Source of the DNA: RYN-428 sp035551995
GTDB lineage: Bacteria > Planctomycetota > Phycisphaerae > Tepidisphaerales > Tepidisphaeraceae
Assembly (NCBI GenBank): GCA_035551995.1
Contig: DASZME010000028.1
Location: 1 to 15,003, forward strand
Length of the DNA stretch: 15,003 nucleotides
Reading direction: 5' to 3'
A model generated the notes under the pieces. The model did no database searches. It was not told the DNA's origin and saw only the letters and a program-made list of their open reading frames with translations. This document shows, one piece after another, positions 6,378 to 13,019 of this stretch. Both the position numbers and the translations under genes were made by a program. Each line of letters starts with the position of its first letter. Within the stretch, counting starts at the first letter, position 1.

Positions 6378-6392
6378 GTTCGCCTGGCGAAC
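6378..6392 (-). promoter_or_regulatory. Leader hairpin upstream of the ammonium transporter ribosome site
   Basis: GTTCGC (6378-6383) and GCGAAC (6387-6392) form a perfect 6-bp stem with a 3-base loop. In the minus-strand transcript the hairpin ends only a few bases before the TATGGAG ribosome site of the transporter. It could limit ribosome access or be an operator half-site pair; both are inference. Confidence 0.35.
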
Positions 6393-6478
6393 TGGCCGGT
6401 ACAGCGTAGCGATGGCGCGCGGACAGACAAGGCGCGCCGCCGATCGTCTGCTCTTATCTCGGCGAACCGGCGTCCGGA

Positions 6479-6555
6479 CGTTTAGCGAGACCATTTCCCG
6501 TTGGTGCAGCGAACCCTGGTCGCGAAACACGCCCCGCAAGCGGGGCCGCTAAACG
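6479..6555. repeat. 77-nt segment able to fold into a three-way junction
   Basis: An outer perfect 9-bp stem, CGTTTAGCG (6479-6487) with CGCTAAACG (6547-6555), encloses two hairpins. The first pairs GACCA (6489-6493) with TGGTC (6517-6521) and, further in, CGTTG with CAGCG (one G-U pair, 3-base loop). The second is GCCCCGCAAGCGGGGC (6531-6546), which abuts the outer stem. A perfect 10-bp palindrome, CGTCCGGACG (6471-6480), overlaps the left end. It lies between the divergent transporter and lactonase genes. It may be a dispersed palindromic repeat, a small structured RNA or a leader element of the transporter. tRNA features are absent. Confidence 0.5.
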
Positions 6556-6611
6556 GAGGAACCCTACAGCGTTCTGACGGATGCTCCAAAACTCGTAACG
6601 GTATTGTGGTT

Positions 6612-6694
6612 AGCCGCGACGCGAAGCGGGGCGATTTGCTTCCCGCAATGAGATATATTCGAGCGCCGCAAAACGTTCCGCTCGCTTCGCGGCT
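6612..6694. repeat. Second long inverted repeat in the gene-free stretch
   Basis: AGCCGCGACGCGAAGCGG (from 6612) is nearly complementary to CCGCTCGCTTCGCGGCT (6678-6694), with 8 perfect pairs at the outer end and one or two bulges further in. The loop holds an A+T-rich patch (AGATATATTC). It lies in the same 590-base stretch (6361-6952) as the 77-nt element. The remainder of that stretch, about 6695-6940, holds no gene or clear signal that I can support. Confidence 0.45.
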
Positions 6695-6952
6695 TCCAAT
6701 CGCTTTCCATAACGAATGATAGATGGCGCCTTTCCCGTCTGGATCGATCAGACGGACGAAGCTTGCGGCGGCGAGGTACAAAATGCATTTGGGCGATGTG
6801 TCGCGGAACGGGGCGGCGCAACGGCCGAAATATCCCATCCATCCCCGTGGGAGCGGGTATTGAAACTCAAGCCGTTTCGACGACGATATTCTCCGGCCAT
6901 TGTCGCGCCTTTGTCGCAAATTACATCTTTGGATGGGAAATGAGGAACCGCT

Positions 6953-8116
6953 ATGCTTTCGATCCGCCACCGCTTGATCTGTTTTTTTACCGCGGCGATC
7001 TGCGTCACGTCCGTCGGCGTCAAGGCCGACGAATCGCCGTCCGGCAAGGAGCGATCGGACTCGATCGTCGTCTATATCGGCACCTACACGGGTAAAAAGA
7101 GCCAGGGGATCTACGTCTGCCGGCTCGATCCCGCGACCGGCGCCTTGACCAAGCCAGAACTGGCCGGGGAAATGATTAATCCGTCGTGGGTCACCATTCA
7201 TCCGAATCACAAATTTCTTTACGCCTGCGGAGAATATGGACCCTTCAAAGGGGGCAGCGCGATCGGCGCATTCGCCATCAAATCCGACGGCACGCTGACC
7301 TCTCTCAACCAGCAGCCCGCCGCCGGCGGAGGACCGTGCTATGCGATCGTAGACAATGCAGGGAAAAACGTTCTCGTCGCCAACTACGGCACCGGCAGCG
7401 TCGCCGACCTCCCGATCGCCACCGACGGCTCTCTATCTCCCGCCGGCAGCGTCGATCAGCATCCGAATACCGACGCGAAGCAAAAACCCCATGCGCACTG
7501 CGTCGATCTCGACCCGGACAACCGTTTCGCGGTCTCCTGCGACGCGGGCCTTGATAAGCTTTTCGTCTACCGTTTCGACTCGGACAAGGGAACACTGACC
7601 GCCAATGATCCCCCCACCGTCGAGCTTGCGCCCAAGACCGCCCCGCGGCATCTGGTCTTTAGCCACGACGGGCGCTTCGCTTATGTCATCACCGAAGCCG
7701 CGTTGACCGTGGTGGTCTTTACCTATGACGCCGAGCATGGTGTCTTTCATGAAATTCAATCCATCTCCACCGTTCCCGCCGGTCTTACCGGTCAAGGGCT
7801 TTCGACCGCGGAACTGGTGCTCCATCCCTCCGGCAAATTCCTCTACGGGTCCAATCGCGGCCACGACAGCATTGTCGGCTACGCGATCGACCAATCCACC
7901 GGTAAGCTCACGCTTATCGGCAACACGCCAACTCAAGGCAAATCCCCCCGCGGCTTTGGCATCGATCCAACCGGCCGATGGCTGATCGCCGGCAATCAAA
8001 ATTCGGATTCACTGGTGGAATTCAAGATCGATCAGAAGACCGGAGAACTGTTGGCCACGGGGACGAAGTATGAACTGGGGACGCCGGTCTGCGTGAAGTT
8101 CATGGAGGCGAAGTGA
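6953..8116 (+). CDS. Secreted lactonase-like 7-bladed beta-propeller protein
   Basis: The 387-residue product matches the lactonase family (Pfam PF10282; 6-phosphogluconolactonase-like, YbhE/Pgl type). Start: ATG with GAGGAA 6 bases upstream. A signal peptide (LICFFTAAICVTSVGVKA) predicts export, whereas the E. coli relative is cytoplasmic. Typical signatures appear in order: YIGTYTGKKSQGIYVCRLD, a NPSWVTIHPNHKFLYACGE blade, GGGPCYAIVDNAGKNVLVAN, KPHAHCVDLDPDNRF, APRHLVFSHDGRFAYV, TAELVLHPSGKFLYGSNRG, SPRGFGIDPTGRWLIAGNQ. The length fits seven blades. In planctomycetes such secreted copies are numerous and their true substrate is unknown; hydrolysis of a sugar lactone is family inference. Its stop overlaps the start of the next gene by four bases, so the pair is probably one transcript. 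Confidence 0.85.
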   Translation: MLSIRHRLICFFTAAICVTSVGVKADESPSGKERSDSIVVYIGTYTGKKSQGIYVCRLDPATGALTKPELAGEMINPSWVTIHPNHKFLYACGEYGPFKGGSAIGAFAIKSDGTLTSLNQQPAAGGGPCYAIVDNAGKNVLVANYGTGSVADLPIATDGSLSPAGSVDQHPNTDAKQKPHAHCVDLDPDNRFAVSCDAGLDKLFVYRFDSDKGTLTANDPPTVELAPKTAPRHLVFSHDGRFAYVITEAALTVVVFTYDAEHGVFHEIQSISTVPAGLTGQGLSTAELVLHPSGKFLYGSNRGHDSIVGYAIDQSTGKLTLIGNTPTQGKSPRGFGIDPTGRWLIAGNQNSDSLVEFKIDQKTGELLATGTKYELGTPVCVKFMEAK

Positions 8117-9201
8117 CAGGCGATCTTCCCACCCCGTTTATCTTGATCGACGCCGCGGTGGTGCGGCGAAATCTCGCGTTCATGGCGGCCTATACCGCGG
8201 AGCGCGGCCTCAAGCTGCGCCCGCATACCAAGACCCATAAGTCTGCGTTTCTTGGCCGAGTGCAGCTTGAATATGGCGCGGTCGGCTTGACGGTCGCCAA
8301 GCCGGGCGAGGCGCAGGTGATGGCGGAGGTTTGCGACGATATTTTGATGGCGTATCCGGCGATCGACCCACGGCGATGTGCCGAGCTGGCGGAGCTTGCA
8401 AAAAATAAAACGATCCGCGTCGGAATCGATTCGGCATATGCCGCCGACCAAATCGCGGCGGCGGCGCGGTCGGCCGGAAGCACGATCGGCATCCTGATCG
8501 ACCTGGACGTGGGTCATCACCGCACGGGAGTGCAAAGCGCCGCCGATGCCCTGGCGCTGGCACAATATGTCTCGAACGCCAAGGGACTGAGACTGGATGG
8601 GGTCATGTTCTTTCCCGGCCATCTCGCCGTCTCACCGGCCGCACAGGCGCCTGGGCTGGCCGGCGTGAGCGATCGGCTCGCGGAAGTGATCTCGCTTTGG
8701 AGAAAGCACGGGCTGGAAGCCAAGATCATCTCCGGCGGATCGACCCCCAGCGCGTCTCAGTCACACCTTCTTTCTCAATTAACCGAAATCCGCCCCGGCA
8801 CCTATATCTACAATGATATGAACTGCGTCTATGGCGGAAGCGCCACGCTGGATGATTGCGCCGCTCGAATTATCGCGACGGTAATTTCGACAGCCGTGCC
8901 GGGGCAGATTGTGCTGGACGCCGGAAGCAAGACGCTCACGAGCGACCGTAACGGCTCGCGCCCCGACAGCGGCCACGGATTGATCGTCGAATATCCAGGA
9001 GCAAAAATCGCCAAGCTAAGCGAGGAGCACGCGCAGGTCGACGTGACGGCCAGCGATCGAGCTCCGAAAATCGGCCAGCGCGTGAGCGTCATTCCCAACC
9101 ATATTTGCCCCTGCGTTAATCTACAGGACAACGTGTGGTGGCAAGAAGAGGGTGCCGTGCCGCGGGCGCTGCGGGTCGATGCGAGGGGAAAGGTGTTTTG
9201 A
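8113..9201 (+). CDS. PLP-dependent D-threonine aldolase / D-serine dehydratase-like enzyme
   Basis: The 362-residue protein has the fold type III (alanine racemase-like) N-terminal domain and a D-serine dehydratase-like C-terminal domain. It would act in the cytoplasm on D-3-hydroxy amino acids, either cleaving D-threonine to glycine and acetaldehyde or deaminating D-serine. Start: GTG at 8113, sharing GTGA with the stop of the lactonase gene. Key parts: TPFILIDAAVVRRNL, the PLP lysine in RPHTKTHKS (Lys 40), DLDVGHHRTGV, ISGGSTPS, ELTEIRPGTYIYND and the C-terminal PNHICPCVNL. The H-x-C in the last motif fits the metal site of DSD1-type enzymes, where many D-threonine aldolases have His-Asp. 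Start and stop overlap imply translational coupling; a metabolic link to the lactonase is not obvious. Confidence 0.82.
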   Translation: MTGDLPTPFILIDAAVVRRNLAFMAAYTAERGLKLRPHTKTHKSAFLGRVQLEYGAVGLTVAKPGEAQVMAEVCDDILMAYPAIDPRRCAELAELAKNKTIRVGIDSAYAADQIAAAARSAGSTIGILIDLDVGHHRTGVQSAADALALAQYVSNAKGLRLDGVMFFPGHLAVSPAAQAPGLAGVSDRLAEVISLWRKHGLEAKIISGGSTPSASQSHLLSQLTEIRPGTYIYNDMNCVYGGSATLDDCAARIIATVISTAVPGQIVLDAGSKTLTSDRNGSRPDSGHGLIVEYPGAKIAKLSEEHAQVDVTASDRAPKIGQRVSVIPNHICPCVNLQDNVWWQEEGAVPRALRVDARGKVF

Positions 9202-9227
9202 GCGTTCTCGCCGGGGAATCGCGGGTA

Positions 9228-9339
9228 AAATCCGAAACCCGAAATCGAATCAATGCCTAAATCCGATAGCCGAACACCTTTCCCGGGTTGTCGGCCATTC
9301 GGACATTGGGCTTTGATTCGGATTTCGGGTTTCGGGTTT
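9228..9339. repeat. Long imperfect hairpin of AATCCGAAA-type repeats between convergent genes
   Basis: The left arm (9228-9253, AAATCCGAAACCCGAAAT ...) and the right arm (9313-9339, ... GGATTTCGGGTTTCGGGTTT) are reverse complements apart from one or two indels and a mismatch. The inner parts (AATGCCTAAATCCGATAGCC and GTCGGCCATTCGGACATTGG) continue the pairing imperfectly. The arms contain short direct repeats (CCGAAAcCCGAAAt). The element fills the gap between the aldolase-like gene (+, ends 9201) and the oxidoreductase gene (-, ends 9353). It probably serves as a bidirectional terminator and has the look of a dispersed genomic repeat. Confidence 0.65.
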
Positions 9340-9352
9340 CCGCTCGATTTTC

Positions 9353-10675
9353 TTAAGTATGCTCGGCGGTCGCGGCGGTGGTTTTGGAGGCGCCGCTGTT
9401 TTCGCCGGGAACGGCGATGGGGTCGACGGGCCGCGGGCCCCAGGCGTATTCCTTTGGCGTAAAGCTCTCGGTGCTGTCCATCATCTGCTGCCAGGTGGCT
9501 TCGCGGCCGGTGTAGGCGGAGGTGCGGGCCATGATGGCGCACATCGTGCTCTTGCACATGTAGTCGCCGTTGTTGATCGGCTCATTGCCGCGGATGCTCT
9601 TGAAGAGCGCGACGTGCTCGGAGTCGTACATGTTCTGCTTGGACTTCTTCAGCTTCATCGGATTCTTGCCGGTGATGAACGGCCGCTCGGCGCCGACCGC
9701 CGCCGAGCCTTCGGTCCCATAGGCCCAGTCGGAAACGTCGGTGCCGCACTCGACGAACTGGCGGCAATTGGTGAAGGCCTTCACGCCGTTTTCCCACTCG
9801 AAGATCGTGTTGAAATGGTCGTAGACGTTGCCGTACTGCGGCGCCACGCGCTGGATTCGGCCACCGGTGGCCATGACTTTCACGGGGGGAACGTCCTGCA
9901 TGAGCCACATCATTTTATCGATGCTGTGGATGTGCTGTTCGACGATGTGATCGCCGCTAAGCCAGTAGAAGTAAAGCCAGTTGCGAACCTGCCATTCCAT
10001 GTCGGTCCATTCGGGCTTGCGGGGCCGGCTCCAGAGTCCGCCGGTGAGATAGTTGTGCTGGAGAATTCGGATATCGCCGATGGCGCCCGCGTGAATTTTT
10101 TCGACGATGGCGCGCTTGGCTTCGTCGTAGCGATAACAGAGTCCCGAGACGAGTGAAAGATTCTTTTCCTTGGCGAGCTTGGAGACTTCCATCACCTTCT
10201 TGACGCCGACCGGATCGACGCCGACCGGCTTCTCGCAGAAACAGTGCTTACCCGCCTTGATGACCGCTTCAAGATGCATCGGCCGAAAGTGCGGCGGGGT
10301 CGCGAGCAACACCACGTCGACGTTTTCGATCACGCCTTTGTACGCGTCCCACCCGGTAAATCGCCGTTCCTTGGGGACATCGACCTGGCTGCCAAGTTCG
10401 GTCTGCAACGGCTTGATGTGCTCTTCGATCTGGTCGGGGAACATGTCGCCGACGGCCCAAAGCACGACATTTTCATCGGCCCGGCAGGCATTGGCGGCGG
10501 CGCCGCTGCCACGACCGCCGACGCCGACCAGTCCGATCTTGATCTTGTTGTCGGTGGCGGCAAACACGCCCTTGGGCACGATGAGCGTCGCGGCGGCGGC
10601 CGCGGCGACGGCGGTGGATGTCTTCACAAAGTCGCGGCGGGAAGACGTGTGATCGGTTGCGGTCGTTGGCTGCAT
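9353..10675 (-). CDS. Tat-exported Gfo/Idh/MocA-family oxidoreductase
   Basis: The chosen start is the ATG at 10673-10675 (MQPTTATDHTSSRRDFVK), with GGAG 9 bases upstream. The open frame extends to 10801 but has no ribosome site there and would place the leader too far inside. The 440-residue product has a twin-arginine leader (SSRRDFVKTSTAVAAAAAAT), a Rossmann start KIGLVGVGGRGSGAA, LLATPPHFRPMHLEA, the lysine motif CEKPVGVDPVG and SGDHIVEQHIHSIDKMMW in the catalytic region. The export signal predicts periplasmic action on a sugar or sugar-like compound; the substrate cannot be told. It is closely similar in its first ~180 residues to the partial gene starting at 14450. The ApbE gene lies 68 bases upstream on the same strand. 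Confidence 0.87.
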   Translation of the reverse strand: MQPTTATDHTSSRRDFVKTSTAVAAAAAATLIVPKGVFAATDNKIKIGLVGVGGRGSGAAANACRADENVVLWAVGDMFPDQIEEHIKPLQTELGSQVDVPKERRFTGWDAYKGVIENVDVVLLATPPHFRPMHLEAVIKAGKHCFCEKPVGVDPVGVKKVMEVSKLAKEKNLSLVSGLCYRYDEAKRAIVEKIHAGAIGDIRILQHNYLTGGLWSRPRKPEWTDMEWQVRNWLYFYWLSGDHIVEQHIHSIDKMMWLMQDVPPVKVMATGGRIQRVAPQYGNVYDHFNTIFEWENGVKAFTNCRQFVECGTDVSDWAYGTEGSAAVGAERPFITGKNPMKLKKSKQNMYDSEHVALFKSIRGNEPINNGDYMCKSTMCAIMARTSAYTGREATWQQMMDSTESFTPKEYAWGPRPVDPIAVPGENSGASKTTAATAEHT

Positions 10676-10743
10676 TTCGTGGGTCTCCATTAATAAATTC
10701 AGGACAAGGCGTGAAGTTGAAGTCGTTCGATGCCTTCCATTTA

Positions 10744-11850
10744 TTACGGCTGGGTTTCCGCGATCGGCGCCGCGAAATCTTTGAAGCGCCGCGATTCCCA
10801 AACCTTGATACTTCCGCCTTCGATCTTCGTTATACGCGCCGCAGCCCCCGGCGTTCGTTCAATTAATGCAAGACCTTTCTCGGGGCCGAGGATGCAAACC
10901 GCCGCCGCAAGCCAGTCGGCGACCGTATCGTCGGGGGCGATGGCGCTGACGTTGGTTCGATTCGTCAGCCCATAGCCGGTTCGAGGATCGATGATGTGGG
11001 AGTAGCGAACGCCGTCGATAATCACGAAACGCTCGGTGTCGCCCGACGTGGAAACGCCATAATTGTGGAGCTGAACGTAGGCGCCACGTGATTTTTCGCC
11101 CGCGTCGAGTTGATCGAGGGCGACGATCCAATTTTTCTTCCCCGGCGGCGGATCGCCCACGGCGATGTCCCCGGCGGCGCCGCACAGGGCGCGCGTGATG
11201 CCGAACTGGTCCCGAAGCAATTTCAGGATCGTCTCGGACGTGTACCCCTTGGCGATACCGCCGACGTCGAGCCGCATTTTGGGGGCTAATAATTGGACGG
11301 CGTGCCGTTGCGGATCGAGCTTGAGATACTGATACCCGACTGATTTTTTCGCGTCGGCGACGCGCTGCGGCGTCGGCAGCGTTTCAAGACGTCGCGAACG
11401 TCGAAACAGCTGCGTCAGCGGGCCGACGGTAATATCGAACGCGCCATCCGATTGCTTGGCCGCTTCAATCGATAATTCCACCATTCGATAAACGTCATCG
11501 CTGACCGGCACAGGTTCGGGCATAGGCCCGTCGAGCGTGCGCTGACCGAGTCGGCTTAACTCGCTCTTGGGGTCATAGTCGCTCAGCGTGGCGTTGAGCT
11601 GATCGACACGCGCCCAGGCGGCGCTTGCCGCTCGATCGGCGGTGGCTTTATCGGACGCATAGAGCACGATCCGGAATACCGTCCCCATTTTCGGCTGGAC
11701 GAATTCATATCGCTGAAGATCGGGGGCGGCGGAGGCCGTCGTTTGCGTGGGCCGAGCGTCGGAACCGATCGCGTGATTCGATTTGCAGCCAAGCGCCATC
11801 ACCACGGCACAACCGACGACGAAAAATCTGGCGACGATCAATTTGTTCAC
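10744..11850 (-). CDS. apbE: ApbE-family FAD:protein FMN transferase, lipoprotein
   Basis: ApbE enzymes attach FMN from FAD covalently to Thr/Ser of target proteins in the periplasm. The start chosen is GTG at 11848-11850, with GGAG seven bases upstream; GTGs at 11853 and 11868 are alternatives. The leader VARFFVVGCAVVMALGC ends in a lipobox (A-L-G-C), so the protein should be membrane-anchored. Landmarks: MGTVFRIVLYA, SDYDPKSELSRL, GAFDITVGPL, LDVGGIAKGYTSE, ALCGAAGDIAVG, SHIIDPRTGYG and DTVADWLAAAVCILG. These cover the FAD- and Mg-binding regions, and the ~370-residue length is normal. No recognisable flavinylation target (NqrC/RnfG or FMN-binding domain) lies nearby. The oxidoreductase gene follows 68 bases downstream on the same strand, so the two may be co-transcribed. 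Confidence 0.9.
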   Translation of the reverse strand: MNKLIVARFFVVGCAVVMALGCKSNHAIGSDARPTQTTASAAPDLQRYEFVQPKMGTVFRIVLYASDKATADRAASAAWARVDQLNATLSDYDPKSELSRLGQRTLDGPMPEPVPVSDDVYRMVELSIEAAKQSDGAFDITVGPLTQLFRRSRRLETLPTPQRVADAKKSVGYQYLKLDPQRHAVQLLAPKMRLDVGGIAKGYTSETILKLLRDQFGITRALCGAAGDIAVGDPPPGKKNWIVALDQLDAGEKSRGAYVQLHNYGVSTSGDTERFVIIDGVRYSHIIDPRTGYGLTNRTNVSAIAPDDTVADWLAAAVCILGPEKGLALIERTPGAAARITKIEGGSIKVWESRRFKDFAAPIAETQP

Positions 11851-11974
11851 CACGTTTCTCCGCTGCACGAAAGCGCGGCAAAATTCACCCTCTATGACAT
11901 AGCGATCCGTTGGATGATGCGCGTCCGGCGCCCTTCCCGCAAGCTGGACGGGCTTGGACGGTCGATGACTCGGT

Positions 11975-11991
11975 AACCGCCATCGGCGGTT
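11975..11991. repeat. Small hairpin between divergent genes
   Basis: AACCGCC and GGCGGTT form a perfect 7-bp stem with a 3-base loop in the 193-base gap between the divergent ApbE and glycosyltransferase genes. It could be an operator serving either gene. No clear promoter boxes are visible in the gap. Confidence 0.3.
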
Positions 11992-12043
11992 CGCCCTTCT
12001 CTTCCGTTATCCGTCGAATTCCTGTATTGAAGCGCGTCCCACT

Positions 12044-12943
12044 GTGAATGCGGAGAAAAATTACAATCTCGAAGTTTCCCCGACGATCGATGATCGTTTG
12101 GCCAAGCAGAAACTGTTTGAACTCCGCTGGCCAGCGCGAAAGCCGCTGCCCGGCGACCTGCGACGGCGGATCTGCTGCATCATTCCGTGCTACGACGTGG
12201 GGCGTTTGTGCGAGCCGGTCTTACGCGATTGTGTGCCGCATGTCGCGCGCATCATCGCCGTGGACGACGGCTCGAGCGACGACACGGCCGCTTATCTCAA
12301 GGCGGCGCAGGAACGATGGCCGCGGATCGTGCATGTGCTCACCCTTGGACAAAACCGCGGAAAAGGGGTCGCGCTGCTGCGCGGGTTTAGACAGGCGCTT
12401 CACCAGACCGATTGCGACGTCATCGTAACCCTGGACGGCGACGGCCAACATCGGGCGGGCGATATTCCGAGGGTGGCCGAGCCGTGTCTGAAAAACGAGG
12501 CCGACTTAACGATCGCCCAGCGGCAATTTCCGCCCGAGGCGCCGGCGCGGAGCCGGATCGGGAATCTCGCGTCGCATGGCATTTTGAAAATGGTTTATCG
12601 GAAATGTCCGCCGGACACGCAGTGCGGCCTTCGCGGGCATCGCCGCGAGCTTGTGGCTCGGATGGTCCAGACGCTGGAAGGAAATCGCTACGATACCGAA
12701 GCCAGAATTCTCATGCTGGCCATGCGCTGGCGACGGCGCGTCGCGCAGGCGCAAGTGCCGGCGATTTATCTTGGAAAAAATGAATCGTCGCACTATCGGC
12801 CGTGGATGGATTCGTTTCGAATCTTCGGCGCCTTTCTAACGGTGGTCGCACTGCCGGAGATGGGGATTCCAGTGAACCCCAACGGCTTGTTTCCCGGCAG
12901 AATTCGCCGCCGAAATCGATCGCACGAAGACGGCATGCCGTAA
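12044..12943 (+). CDS. Family 2 glycosyltransferase, dolichyl-phosphate mannosyltransferase-like
   Basis: The 299-residue product is a GT-A fold, family 2 glycosyltransferase that would transfer a sugar from a nucleotide donor, probably to a polyprenyl phosphate or a related acceptor at the inner membrane. Seen in order: CCIIPCYDVG, AVDDGSSDDT, LGQNRGKGVALLRGFRQAL, the metal-binding region VTLDGDGQHRAGDIP, PDTQCGLRGHRRELV and NRYDTEARILMLAMRW. This order is like DPM1/polyprenyl-phosphate sugar transferases. There is no C-terminal pair of membrane helices; only one moderately hydrophobic stretch (FGAFLTVVALPEMGIPV) and a basic tail. The start is GTG at 12044 with no strong ribosome site, so the true start may lie a little downstream. 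It stands alone: the SUMF1-type gene begins 76 bases later. Confidence 0.85.
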   Translation: MNAEKNYNLEVSPTIDDRLAKQKLFELRWPARKPLPGDLRRRICCIIPCYDVGRLCEPVLRDCVPHVARIIAVDDGSSDDTAAYLKAAQERWPRIVHVLTLGQNRGKGVALLRGFRQALHQTDCDVIVTLDGDGQHRAGDIPRVAEPCLKNEADLTIAQRQFPPEAPARSRIGNLASHGILKMVYRKCPPDTQCGLRGHRRELVARMVQTLEGNRYDTEARILMLAMRWRRRVAQAQVPAIYLGKNESSHYRPWMDSFRIFGAFLTVVALPEMGIPVNPNGLFPGRIRRRNRSHEDGMP

Positions 12944-13019
12944 ACGCGGAATCTCCACCGGCGTACTTTGATTGATCGGCCGCTTCCGTTAGCATGATTG
13001 CAGGGCGGGGAGTGTTCTC

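Noticed and set aside
6479..6555. tRNA gene, suggested by length and closed stem
   Set aside because: Only two arms are present, and there is no T-loop GTTCRA, anticodon arm or acceptor layout.
6482..7210. Minus-strand 242-codon frame across the gene-free stretch and the start of the lactonase gene
   Set aside because: Arg-rich composition, no motif or ribosome site, and it runs opposite the lactonase N-terminus. The part in the gap is explained by inverted repeats.
9359..10156. Plus-strand 265-codon frame opposite the second oxidoreductase gene
   Set aside because: Gly/Val/Ala/His-rich mirror of a clear family gene; no ribosome site.
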